64,000 nt of DNA from Dethiobacter sp. (GTDB taxonomy: Bacteria; Bacillota; Dethiobacteria; Dethiobacterales; Dethiobacteraceae), in contig JAGXTL010000019.1 in assembly GCA_018333635.1 (NCBI GenBank), positions 1 to 64,000 on the forward strand, in the 5' to 3' direction. Position numbers and translations under genes: made by a program. The notes beneath the pieces were generated by a model that was given only the letters and a program-made list of their open reading frames with translations, did no database searches and was not told where the DNA came from. Positions 27,956 through 35,957 of this stretch are shown here, one piece after another; positions within the stretch are counted from its first letter, which is position 1, and each line of letters begins with the position of its first letter.

Positions 27956-28975
27956 TTATTTCAGGCCGCACTCCTCCGGCAGGCCAAGCATGATATTCAT
28001 ATTTTGAACCGCCTGTCCCGCAGCTCCTTTAATTAAGTTATCAATAGCGGAGAGCACAATTAAGCGATTGGTGCGTTTGTCTAAGCGAAATGAAAGATCA
28101 CAGAAGTTACTGCCGCTGACAAATTTCGTTTCGGGAACTCGCGGAGCTTGCAGCAAGCGAACAAACTGCTCCCCAGCGTAATGCTTGTTATATACTTCCC
28201 ACAACGTGTCTTCAGTACAACCTTCCTTTACCCGCAAATAACAGGTAGAAAAAATCCCGCGAATCATCGGCACCAAATGCGGCGTAAAAGTAATCTTTAA
28301 TTGCCTGCCGGCAAGTGCGGACAATTCCTGCTCAATCTCCGGCGTATGCTGATGAGCGGCGACTTTATATGCTTTAAAGTTCTCTGTGCACTCAGGAAAA
28401 TGAAACGGCAACTGAGGGGAGCGGCCTGCTCCCGAGACACCTGACTTGGCATCCACGATAATGTCAGTCGTTTCCACTACTCCTTCCAGCAAAAGCGGCT
28501 TCAATGCCAATAAAATGCTGGTTGGATAACAGCCCGGATTTGCCACCAAATCAGCTTGCCGGGTCACAGCACGGTTTACTTCCGGCAGGCCGTAAATGCT
28601 TCGCGCCAGCAATTTCGGATGGCGGTGCTCATAACCGTACCACTTTGGATAGAGAGAAAGATCTTTTAAGCGAAAGTCTCCGCTCAAATCGACCACCTTT
28701 TTACCGGTAGCCAGCAACTCCGGCACCGTTTCCATAGCATGGCCGTGAGGCAGAGCACTGAAGATAAAATCACACTCTGCCACTTTCTTCATCTCCGGCT
28801 TCTCCAAAGGCAATTCCAAGAGAGAGCGAAACTGAGGATACACTTGATCCAGGCGTTGCCCGGCAAAACTTTCAGATGTCAGATAATGCGGCCGTGCGTA
28901 AGGATGTCTGGCTAAAATGCCGGCTACTTCACGGCCTGTGTAACCGGTTGCCCCGATAATTGCCACATTAAACAT
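27956..28975 (-). CDS. argC: N-acetyl-gamma-glutamyl-phosphate reductase
   Basis: A 339-residue NADPH-dependent reductase. The Rossmann start VAIIGATGYTGREVAGIL and the catalytic cysteine in NPGCYPTSILLALKPL are present, with SGVSGAGRSP and AAHQHTPEIEQEL blocks typical of ArgC. It reduces acetylglutamyl phosphate to the semialdehyde. It is the first gene of argCJBDF and follows a T-box leader at 29176-29443, so charging of tRNA-Arg should control the operon. AAGGAGGG precedes its ATG. Confidence 0.97.
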   Translation of the reverse strand: MFNVAIIGATGYTGREVAGILARHPYARPHYLTSESFAGQRLDQVYPQFRSLLELPLEKPEMKKVAECDFIFSALPHGHAMETVPELLATGKKVVDLSGDFRLKDLSLYPKWYGYEHRHPKLLARSIYGLPEVNRAVTRQADLVANPGCYPTSILLALKPLLLEGVVETTDIIVDAKSGVSGAGRSPQLPFHFPECTENFKAYKVAAHQHTPEIEQELSALAGRQLKITFTPHLVPMIRGIFSTCYLRVKEGCTEDTLWEVYNKHYAGEQFVRLLQAPRVPETKFVSGSNFCDLSFRLDKRTNRLIVLSAIDNLIKGAAGQAVQNMNIMLGLPEECGLK

Positions 28976-29002
28976 TTGCTAACACCCTCCTTATTAGTTA
29001 GG

Positions 29003-29163
29003 TTCTGGCCTTGCCCTCACCCTAGCCCTCTCCCAGAGGGAGAGGGGAGTTGTCTTTCGGTCCTGGCCTTACCCTCACCCTTGACCTCTCCCAGAGGGAG
29101 AGGGGAATCGTGTTTTGTCTTGGCCTTGCGCTCACCATAGCCTTCTCCCAGGGGGAGAGGGGA
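29003..29163. repeat. Three tandem GAGAGGG hairpin repeats in the arg leader
   Basis: Copies at 29014-29047, 29071-29105 and 29129-29162 have a period of about 58 bp. Each unit also includes a short conserved lead (tggcctt). They lie between the T-box terminator and the argC start, so they are transcribed in the 5' leader of the operon as three G-rich hairpins. Confidence 0.85.
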
Positions 29164-29175
29164 GTTGTTGAACAA

Positions 29176-29443
29176 ACAAAAAAACTCCCAATCCCCAAAG
29201 GACGAGAGGCATCTCGCGGTACCACCTTTATTGGCCAGCAGGCCCACTTACCCCGTGTTTAACACGGCATGCGCTAACGGGCTAACCCGACGTGTCCTAC
29301 TTGGTTTTCACCGTTTGGCACGCAGTTCAGAGGTGCGCTTCAGAAATACCTTCCGTGCCGGGCTTTCACCTCCCCCGGTTCGCTAACCTTCCGGTATTCT
29401 TACTCTCCCCATCATCACCTTGGAGTATTTTCCAAATTACTTT
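29176..29443 (-). promoter_or_regulatory. T-box leader, arginine-responsive
   Basis: Reading the minus strand, Stem I shows GATGGGGAGAGTA, the AGCGAACCGGGG/AGGTGAAAGCCCGG apical part, and the specifier loop CTGAAGCGCACCTCTGAA. The codon placed just before ACC is CGC (Arg), at 29335-29337. The conserved T-box AAAGGTGGTACCGCG follows at 29213-29227, and then a terminator: CTCTCGTCC pairs with GGATTGGGAG, followed by seven T (about 29176-29206). Uncharged tRNA-Arg binding should stabilise the antiterminator and allow argCJBDF transcription. The specifier matches the operon it controls. Confidence 0.93.
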
Positions 29444-29450
29444 GAGTTAA

Positions 29451-29479
29451 ACATTAACATTCACATCTCCAAATGTCAA
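29451..29479 (-). promoter_or_regulatory. SigA-type promoter of the arg operon
   Basis: Minus strand: TTGACA at 29474-29479, a 17-nt spacer, and TAATGT at 29451-29456. Transcription would begin near 29444, just before Stem I of the T-box. Confidence 0.8.
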
Positions 29480-29518
29480 GTACAACTGCTAAAAAACACG
29501 AAAAATAAGCATACCAAT

Positions 29519-29637
29519 CCCCTCTCCCTCTGGGAGAGGGTTAGGGTGAGGGCATGCTTTTATCCCTCTGATGGTGCCCCCATTTTATGTGAGCATACCA
29601 ATCCCCTCTCCCTCTGGGAGAGTGCTAGGGTGAGGGT
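29519..29637. repeat. Two GAGAGGG hairpin repeats between the arg and mmd operons
   Basis: Copies at 29519-29552 and 29603-29637, both in the orientation ccctctccctctgggagagg. Each has the lead gcataccaatcc. The pair looks like a local 84-bp duplication. They follow the mmdA stop codon on the minus strand and may serve as its transcript end. Confidence 0.85.
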
Positions 29638-29643
29638 GTCTCC

Positions 29644-31185
29644 CTAAAGAGGAATATTACCATGCTTTTTACGAGGACGATCTTCCTGTTTAGTAGCCAA
29701 CATTTCCAAGCCTTTAAGCAAGCGGATTCTAGTCTCGCGCGGGTCGATTATATCATCTACCCAACCGCGGGCGGCTGCGATATAAGGATTGGAATATAGG
29801 TCGCGGTATTCCTGAACACGCTCTAAGCGCTCAGTCTTAGGGTTTTCTGCAGCTTCTATTTCCCTGCGATAAACAATATTGGCCGCCCCCTCAGGTCCCA
29901 TTACAGCAATTTCCGCAGAAGGCCAGGCGATGACCCAGTCGGCACGAAGGCAATGGGCACTCATAGCGATATAGGAACCGCCGTATGCCTTGCGCAGAAT
30001 CACTGAAATCTTGGGCACCGTTGCTTCCGAGTAAGCATACAGCACTTTGGCACCATGCCGAATAATTCCGCCATATTCCTGGTTGACGCCGGGAAGATAT
30101 CCCGGAACATCCACAAAAGTGAGCAAAGGAATGTTAAAACAGTCGCAGAAGCGGACGAAACGGGCTATTTTGTCGGAGGCGTTGATGTCTAGCACACCTG
30201 CCATTACGGCAGCCTGGTTAGCAACAATTCCCACCGCCCTGCCGCCCAGACGGCCAAAACCAACGACCGCATTCTTGGCAAATAACTGGTGAACCTCAAA
30301 AAATCTGCTTCCGTCGACAACACGTGTGATAATTTCCCGTACATCGTAAGGTTTATTAGGGTTATCAGGGATTATCATCCCCAACCCCAAGACATCGGCA
30401 AGAGGTTCTTCGGCCGCAAACACAGGCGCATCTTCCAGATTGTTAGAGGGCAAGTAAGAAAGCAGCTCACGTATTTTAGCAAAACATTCCGACTCATCAA
30501 CAGCCATAAAATGAGCTACTCCGCTGATTTCGTTATGTGTTTGCGCACCGCCCAGCGCCTCAGAACTTACTTCTTCGCCTGTGACAGCTTTAATAACCTG
30601 AGGTCCGGTGATGAACATCTGGCTGGTGTTTTCCACCATAAAGATAAAATCGGTAATAGCGGGAGAATAAACAGCACCGCCTGCGCAAGGCCCCATAATC
30701 ACGGAAATCTGAGGGATAACACCACTTGCCAGCGTGTTACGATAAAAGATTTCGCCAAATCCGTTCAAAGCTTTGACGCCTTCCTGGATACGCGCTCCGC
30801 CTGAATCGTTTAAACCGATACAGGGGGCACCTGTTTTCATGGCCAAGTCCATCACCTTACAGATTTTTGCCGCGTGCATTTCGCCAAGCGATCCGCCCGC
30901 CACTGTAAAATCCTGTGCATAAATATAAACAGGCCGCCCGTCTACAGTGCCATAACCTGTCACGACACCTTCGCCGGGGTTATTTCTGCCTACATCTTCG
31001 GCGTTATCCAAACCTGACTGCACGAACACATCAAGCTCTATAAAGCTGCCGGCATCAATAAATTCCCGCAGCCGCTCTCTTGCCGTCTGCTTTCCTTTGC
31101 TATGTTGCTCGGCAATTCTTTTTGCCCCGCCACCTGCTTCAACAAGTCTTCTGCGTTCATGGAGAAGATTTATTTTTTCTTCCAT
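29644..31185 (-). CDS. mmdA: Methylmalonyl-CoA decarboxylase alpha subunit / acyl-CoA carboxyltransferase
   Basis: A 513-residue carboxyltransferase (crotonase-fold, propionyl-CoA carboxylase beta-like). Blocks include GKQTARERLREFIDAGSF, GSLGEMHAAKICKVMDLA, GGARIQEGV, MGPCAGGAVYSPA and AYGGSYIAMSA. It moves carboxyl between methylmalonyl-CoA and biotin. I set the start at ATG 31185 after AGGAGGTG. It closes the cluster sucC-sucD-mcmA-mcmB-mce-mmdA. The membrane and biotin-carrier subunits (mmdB, C, D) that would make a sodium pump are not in the window, so it could instead serve in a carboxylase or transcarboxylase with partners encoded elsewhere. Confidence 0.9.
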   Translation of the reverse strand: MEEKINLLHERRRLVEAGGGAKRIAEQHSKGKQTARERLREFIDAGSFIELDVFVQSGLDNAEDVGRNNPGEGVVTGYGTVDGRPVYIYAQDFTVAGGSLGEMHAAKICKVMDLAMKTGAPCIGLNDSGGARIQEGVKALNGFGEIFYRNTLASGVIPQISVIMGPCAGGAVYSPAITDFIFMVENTSQMFITGPQVIKAVTGEEVSSEALGGAQTHNEISGVAHFMAVDESECFAKIRELLSYLPSNNLEDAPVFAAEEPLADVLGLGMIIPDNPNKPYDVREIITRVVDGSRFFEVHQLFAKNAVVGFGRLGGRAVGIVANQAAVMAGVLDINASDKIARFVRFCDCFNIPLLTFVDVPGYLPGVNQEYGGIIRHGAKVLYAYSEATVPKISVILRKAYGGSYIAMSAHCLRADWVIAWPSAEIAVMGPEGAANIVYRREIEAAENPKTERLERVQEYRDLYSNPYIAAARGWVDDIIDPRETRIRLLKGLEMLATKQEDRPRKKHGNIPL

Positions 31186-31196
31186 AAGCACACCTC

Positions 31197-31601
31197 CTAT
31201 TCTTCACGTTCGCACAATTCAAGCAGAGTACCAAATGTCTCTTTGGGATGGAGAAAGGCAATTTTGGCGCCGCCGGCCCCGCGGCGAGGCAGCTCATCAA
31301 TGAGGCGTACTCCTGCCTCTTTTAAAGCAGCCAAAGCTGCCTCGATATTTTCCACACGGAAAGCAATGTGCTGGACGCCCTCGCCTTTGTTGGCAATATA
31401 CTTGGCTACCGGGCCATCTGGCTCTGTCGATTCTAACAACTCCACTTTACAGTCTCCTACAGGCAAAAAAGCAACCTTTACTTTTTGTTCTGCCACTACT
31501 TCCGTTTTTTCGATTTTAAGGCCAAGCAGAGCTTCGTAAAACTTGCCTGCTTCCTCAATACTTCTGACTGCAATGCCAATATGATCAATTTTCGTGATCA
31601 T
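31197..31601 (-). CDS. mce: Methylmalonyl-CoA epimerase
   Basis: A 134-residue vicinal-oxygen-chelate protein. It opens ITKIDHIGIAVRSIEEAGKF, with the metal-site His in KIDHIGI, and has GEGVQHIAFRVENIEAAL with a second metal His; GTLLELCE ends the fold with the Glu. It interconverts the R and S forms of methylmalonyl-CoA, linking the decarboxylase to the mutase. It lies between mcmB and mmdA, 12 bp from the latter. Length is normal. Confidence 0.95.
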   Translation of the reverse strand: MITKIDHIGIAVRSIEEAGKFYEALLGLKIEKTEVVAEQKVKVAFLPVGDCKVELLESTEPDGPVAKYIANKGEGVQHIAFRVENIEAALAALKEAGVRLIDELPRRGAGGAKIAFLHPKETFGTLLELCEREE

Positions 31602-31624
31602 CTGCTCCCTTCCTCCTTCCGAAA

Positions 31625-32017
31625 TTATACTCTGTCCTTAATATACTTAGCAATATCTTCTGTGGATGTGCCAGGGGTAAAAATTTCGGACAGCCCCGCC
31701 TCTTTCAAATAGGGAATGTCTTCCATGGGAATTACCCCGCCGCCAATAACCAATACATCGACGGCGCCTTGTTCCCGCAGAAGCTGCACAACAGGTGGAA
31801 AAAGCTGCATATGAGCGCCGCTTAAACTACTAAGGCCCACTACCTGCACGTCTTCCTGAATCGCCGCTTCCACAATCTGTTCCGGTGTTTGACGCAAGCC
31901 GGTATAAATTACTTCCATGCCGGCATCACGCAGAGCTTGGGCTATTACTTTAGCACCCCGGTCGTGGCCGTCTAAGCCAGCTTTTGCGACCAAAACCCTG
32001 ATTCTTTTTTCGCTCAC
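31625..32017 (-). CDS. Methylmalonyl-CoA mutase cobalamin-binding subunit
   Basis: A 130-residue B12-binding domain. The cobalamin-ligand motif [11 protein letters not shown] holds the lower-ligand histidine, followed by [11 protein letters not shown] and IGGGVIP. It is the C-terminal domain that in single-chain mutases is fused to the catalytic barrel. Here it is encoded by its own gene, as in archaea and many Clostridia. I set a GTG start at 32017 with AAGGAGG 8 nt upstream; the frame open to 32095 overlaps the large subunit. It carries AdoCbl for the radical rearrangement. Confidence 0.95.
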   Translation of the reverse strand: MSEKRIRVLVAKAGLDGHDRGAKVIAQALRDAGMEVIYTGLRQTPEQIVEAAIQEDVQVVGLSSLSGAHMQLFPPVVQLLREQGAVDVLVIGGGVIPMEDIPYLKEAGLSEIFTPGTSTEDIAKYIKDRV

Positions 32018-32040
32018 TTGTTTTCGCCTCCTTGAAGTGC

Positions 32041-33714
32041 TTAAAGCAAAACCTGTTGCCGATATTCGCCGAAAACTTCGCGAAGAATATCGCAAATTTC
32101 TCCGAGAGTAGCATATGCTTTCACCGCACCAATCAAAGCGGGCATGATATTCTGGCTGGTTTGCGCCACTGTGCGCAGGCTCCGCAAAGCATCAGCCACC
32201 TGGCGCTGGTCACGGGAATTTTGTAAGATTTTCAGTTTTTCCACCTGACTATCGGCCACGGCAGGATTAACTTTCAAAAGATCTCTAGGCATTTCCGCAT
32301 CTAGCAAGAACTTGTTTACGCCGATCACTATTCTTTCGGCAGACTCGATCTGACGCTGGTAAGTATAAGCGCTCTGCTGAATTTCCCGCTGCATAAAGCC
32401 GTTCTCAATAGCCGCCACGGCACCGCCCAGCTCGTCAATTTTTGCAATATAGTCGGCGGCACCCATCTCAATACTGTCGGTGAGTGCTTCCAGATAGTAA
32501 GAGCCACCCAGAGGGTCTACCGTATCCGTAACGCCGATCTCATAGCCGATCACCTGCTGGGTACGCAAGGCAAGCAGCACCGAGGACTGGCTAGGCAAGG
32601 CCAGCGCTTCATCCCTGGAATTTGTGTGCAGTGATTGAGTGCCGCCAAGCACGGCGGAGAGAGCCTGAAAAGCTACGCGCATAATATTCACATCAGGCTG
32701 CTGCGCCGTCAGTGAAGATCCAGCCGTCTGCGTATGAAAACGGAGCATCCAGGATTTGGGGTCTTTAGCCCCGAAGCGCTCCTTCATAATTTTGGCCCAG
32801 AGACGGCGCGCCGCCCGAAATTTGGCGACTTCCTCAAAAAAATTGAGATGAGCATTGAAGAAAAAGGAAAGGCGAGGAGCAAATTCATCCACATCTAAAC
32901 CTACTTTAACGGCAGCATCCACATAGGCAATACCATCTGCTAATGTAAAGGCAATTTCCTGTACCGCAGTTGAACCTGCCTCACGGATGTGATACCCGGA
33001 AATTGATATTGTATTCCAATTTGGCATCTTTTCCGCGCAATAAGCGAAAATGTCGGTAATCAAGCGCATAGAAGGCTGCGGCGGGAAAATGTATGTGCCG
33101 CGGGCCACATACTCCTTTAAAATATCATTCTGAATAGTACCATTCAACTTTTCCGGCGCCACACCCTGTTTTTCTGCCAAGGCAATATACATGGCCAGAA
33201 TGACTGCAGCAGGTGAGTTAATAGTCATGGATGTACTAACTTTATCCAGCGGTATCCCTGCAAAAAGAAGTTCCATATCCATTAAAGAGTCAATTACCAC
33301 TCCCACTTTACCCACTTCACCCCTGGCTAAAGGATGGTCGGAATCGTAACCAATCTGTGTCGGCAGGTCAAACGCCACAGAAAGACCTGTCTGTCCCTGC
33401 TCAAGCAAATACTTAAATCGCTCATTTGTTTCTTCGGCCGTGCCAAAACCGGCATACTGGCGCATGGTCCAAAGCCGGCCACGGTACATAGTCGGCTGCA
33501 CGCCGCGGGTAAATGGATATTCCCCGGGAAAACCCAGCTCATCAAAGGATAGGCCGCTGATTTCCGCTGGCGTATAAAGAGCTTCCACAGGCAAGTTTGA
33601 GTCAGTCTTGAACTCTGTTTTCCGCTGGGGGAAACGGTCCGACCTGCTTCTCACCATTTTATCCCACTCTGTCTTTTGTATTTTTAATGTTTTCACAACA
33701 TTATAGTCAAACAA
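32041..33714 (-). CDS. Methylmalonyl-CoA mutase large (catalytic) subunit
   Basis: A 557-residue catalytic TIM-barrel subunit without a B12 domain. Family blocks include [56 protein letters not shown] and [17 protein letters not shown]. Together with the small subunit it interconverts R-methylmalonyl-CoA and succinyl-CoA. It follows sucD by 18 bp and precedes mcmB by 23 bp. The same fold occurs in ethylmalonyl- and isobutyryl-CoA mutases; the neighbouring sucCD, epimerase and decarboxylase point to methylmalonyl-CoA. Confidence 0.95.
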   Translation of the reverse strand: MFDYNVVKTLKIQKTEWDKMVRSRSDRFPQRKTEFKTDSNLPVEALYTPAEISGLSFDELGFPGEYPFTRGVQPTMYRGRLWTMRQYAGFGTAEETNERFKYLLEQGQTGLSVAFDLPTQIGYDSDHPLARGEVGKVGVVIDSLMDMELLFAGIPLDKVSTSMTINSPAAVILAMYIALAEKQGVAPEKLNGTIQNDILKEYVARGTYIFPPQPSMRLITDIFAYCAEKMPNWNTISISGYHIREAGSTAVQEIAFTLADGIAYVDAAVKVGLDVDEFAPRLSFFFNAHLNFFEEVAKFRAARRLWAKIMKERFGAKDPKSWMLRFHTQTAGSSLTAQQPDVNIMRVAFQALSAVLGGTQSLHTNSRDEALALPSQSSVLLALRTQQVIGYEIGVTDTVDPLGGSYYLEALTDSIEMGAADYIAKIDELGGAVAAIENGFMQREIQQSAYTYQRQIESAERIVIGVNKFLLDAEMPRDLLKVNPAVADSQVEKLKILQNSRDQRQVADALRSLRTVAQTSQNIMPALIGAVKAYATLGEICDILREVFGEYRQQVLL

Positions 33715-33732
33715 GCGCCAATCCTCCTCGCA

Positions 33733-34605
33733 CTATTTCTTGAGAGCTTTATCTAAAAAAGCTGGAACCTGAAACGGCAGTTGGGCCACGGACACGCCCG
33801 CAGCTTCGAACGCTTTAACTTTTCCCTCAAAAGTCCCTTTACCCCGTTCAATAATGGCGCCGGCATGGCCCATCCTTTTGCCGGGCGGAGCGCTCTTCCC
33901 TGCCAGGTAAGCAATTACCGGCTTTGTTACATTGGCTTTAATAAATTCGGCCGCCTCTTCCTCGGCGCTGCCACCGATTTCACCCACCAAAACAACAGCT
34001 TCTGTCTGCCGGTCTTTCTCCAGCTCTTTCAATACATCAGTAAAATTCAAACCGACGACCCGGTCGCCTCCTAAACCTACAACGGTAGATGTCCCGTAAC
34101 CGCTGGCGGTCAGATTGCCGACAATTTCATAGCACAGAGTCCCACTGCGGGAAACAACACCAATGTTGCCGGGGAGAAAGAAACGGTTCGGCATAATTCC
34201 TATTTTACATTTTCCTGAGGAAACTATTCCGAAAGTGTTTGGACCTACCACCGTAGTACCACGGCTTTTCGCGAAAGCCATAATTGCCATAGCATCATGG
34301 ATGGGAATATGCTCGGGGAGCAGCACCAGAATTTTTATGCCGGCATCAATAGCCTCAAAGGCAGCATCTTTGGCAAAAGGTGCCGGAATAAATAAAATAG
34401 AAGCGTCAATGCGTTGCTCGGTGACTGCGGCGGCCACAGTATGATAAACCGGGATACCCTCAAAATTCTGACCGCCTTTACCGGGAGAGACGCCTGCCAC
34501 AATTTTTGTCCCGTAGCTCACCATCTGCCTGGTATGAAAAGAACCCTGCTTGCCGGTTATCCCCTGCACCAAAACTTGTGTATCTGCAAATAAATATACA
34601 GCCAA
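33733..34605 (-). CDS. sucD: Succinyl-CoA synthetase (ADP-forming) alpha subunit
   Basis: A 290-residue CoA-binding subunit. It has LVQGITGKQGSFHTRQMVSYG (CoA-binding Rossmann part), VVGPNTFGIVSSGKCKIG, RSGTLCYEIVGNLTASG and the phospho-histidine motif MGHAGAII near residue 240. With SucC it couples succinyl-CoA formation or cleavage to ATP. It lies between sucC and the mutase, joining the propionate and succinate branches. Confidence 0.95.
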   Translation of the reverse strand: MAVYLFADTQVLVQGITGKQGSFHTRQMVSYGTKIVAGVSPGKGGQNFEGIPVYHTVAAAVTEQRIDASILFIPAPFAKDAAFEAIDAGIKILVLLPEHIPIHDAMAIMAFAKSRGTTVVGPNTFGIVSSGKCKIGIMPNRFFLPGNIGVVSRSGTLCYEIVGNLTASGYGTSTVVGLGGDRVVGLNFTDVLKELEKDRQTEAVVLVGEIGGSAEEEAAEFIKANVTKPVIAYLAGKSAPPGKRMGHAGAIIERGKGTFEGKVKAFEAAGVSVAQLPFQVPAFLDKALKK

Positions 34606-34617
34606 TGCCAGCCCTCC

Positions 34618-35727
34618 TTAGTTTCCTTTAACAATTTCCACTGCCCTTTGTGCCGCTTCATGCATTAATTTATAGGCGTTAATCCCCTCAGCCAATAAAA
34701 TTTCTCGTCCCTTTTCCTCGTTTGTGCCCACCAAACGTATTACCACAGGGACAGGAATGCCGCTGTTCTTCTTGACATCGACAAAAGCCTGAGCCACATC
34801 ATCACAACGGGTGATTCCACCGAAAATATTTATTAAGATTGCTCTTGGGTTTTTTGAGAGCAGCAGTTCAAGCGCTCTAGCAGTCTGTTCCACACCGGCG
34901 CCGCCGCCCGCGTCAAGAAAATTAGCGGCTGCTCCGCCGTAGTATTGGATTAAATCCAATGTTGCCATAGTGATCCCGGCGCCGTTAGCCATTACGGCAA
35001 TATCCCCGTCCAACTCTACATAAGAAAGGCCCAATTCATGCGCTTTTTTCTCGGCAGCCGTTCGTTCTTCCACAAGCGGCAGTGCCGACTGACGAAAGAG
35101 CGCATCATCATCAATTGTTATTTTCGCATCGGCAGCAATCACCGTTTCTCCGCTAATGACAAGCGGATTAATTTCCGCCAACTCAGCATCCATTTCCACA
35201 AACAGCCGATATAATTTAGAGAGAATATCTGCAATCTGTGCAGCTACAACATCAGACACCGCCAGTCGTCGCGTAACTTCCCGCGTGACGAATGGCTGCA
35301 TGCCTACTGTCACATCCAGCGCCATTTTCACCAGCTCTTCTTCTGGCACATCTTCAATGTCGATTCCACCTTTGGCAGAAGCTAAGATAAGCGGGTTTCT
35401 GGCAGCGCTATCAACAGTAATCGCCAAATAAAGTTCCCGCTCAATCTGAAGTTTTTTCTCTACTAAGACTGCTTCCACTTTATAGCCATTCAGTTCACTG
35501 CCTAGCAAATCGGCAGAAAATCGACCGGCTTCGGCATGGTTATCGGTAAAGATAATCCCCCCTGCTTTACCTCTTTTCCCACTGAGAATCTGGGCCTTAA
35601 TGACTACGGAACCGATTTTCCCCGTCAATTCCGCTGCTTCCTCTGGGGTAGCAGCCACACCGCCTTCCGGCACAGGAATGCCATACCTGGCCAATAACTC
35701 TTTTCCCATATACTCATACAACTTCAC
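34618..35727 (-). CDS. sucC: Succinyl-CoA synthetase (ADP-forming) beta subunit
   Basis: A 369-residue ATP-grasp subunit. N-terminal KLYEYMGKELLARYGIPVPEG, nucleotide-site GKRGKAGGI, metal-site EINPLVIS, and the C-terminal LDAGGGAGVEQTARALELLL and NIFGGITRCDDVA are all typical. It is the first structural gene of the cluster, about 230 bp downstream of the sigma-54 activator gene. The gap holds two hairpin repeats and no sigma-54 (GG-N10-GC) promoter that I could pick out with confidence. Confidence 0.95.
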   Translation of the reverse strand: MKLYEYMGKELLARYGIPVPEGGVAATPEEAAELTGKIGSVVIKAQILSGKRGKAGGIIFTDNHAEAGRFSADLLGSELNGYKVEAVLVEKKLQIERELYLAITVDSAARNPLILASAKGGIDIEDVPEEELVKMALDVTVGMQPFVTREVTRRLAVSDVVAAQIADILSKLYRLFVEMDAELAEINPLVISGETVIAADAKITIDDDALFRQSALPLVEERTAAEKKAHELGLSYVELDGDIAVMANGAGITMATLDLIQYYGGAAANFLDAGGGAGVEQTARALELLLSKNPRAILINIFGGITRCDDVAQAFVDVKKNSGIPVPVVIRLVGTNEEKGREILLAEGINAYKLMHEAAQRAVEIVKGN

Positions 35728-35793
35728 GGTTACTCCTCCTTAATCTCTGCACTATAAGACCCTCTGTCCCCCCTCTCCCTCTACCCTACAAAT

Positions 35794-35922
35794 CCCCTCT
35801 CCCTCTGGGAGAGGGCTAGGGTGAGGGCGAAGGTGAGTTTAGCGGCCAGAGCCAGAAGCCGCTCCCAGTCTTCCCTCCACCCCACAAATCCCCTCTCCCT
35901 CTGGGAGAGGGTAGGGTGAGGG
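35794..35922. repeat. Two GAGAGGG hairpin repeats between the activator and sucC
   Basis: Copies at 35794-35828 and 35890-35922 in the orientation ccctctccctctgggagagg. A third, degenerate remnant (ccctctccctctaccctaca) lies at 35771-35790. They fill the 230-bp gap. Confidence 0.85.
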
Positions 35923-35957
35923 CGATTTTCACCCATCTGATGGTGCCGCAGACGACA

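Noticed and set aside
29003-29163. Regularly spaced repeats resembling a CRISPR array
   Set aside because: Only three units, self-complementary through most of their length, with variable sequence and no cas genes. The same unit is scattered singly elsewhere, so it is a dispersed hairpin repeat.
35728-35957. Sigma-54 promoter (GG-N10-GC type) before sucC
   Set aside because: No convincing TGGCAC-N5-TTGCA match could be found in the gap, which is mostly hairpin repeats. A computed scan of the region could change this.
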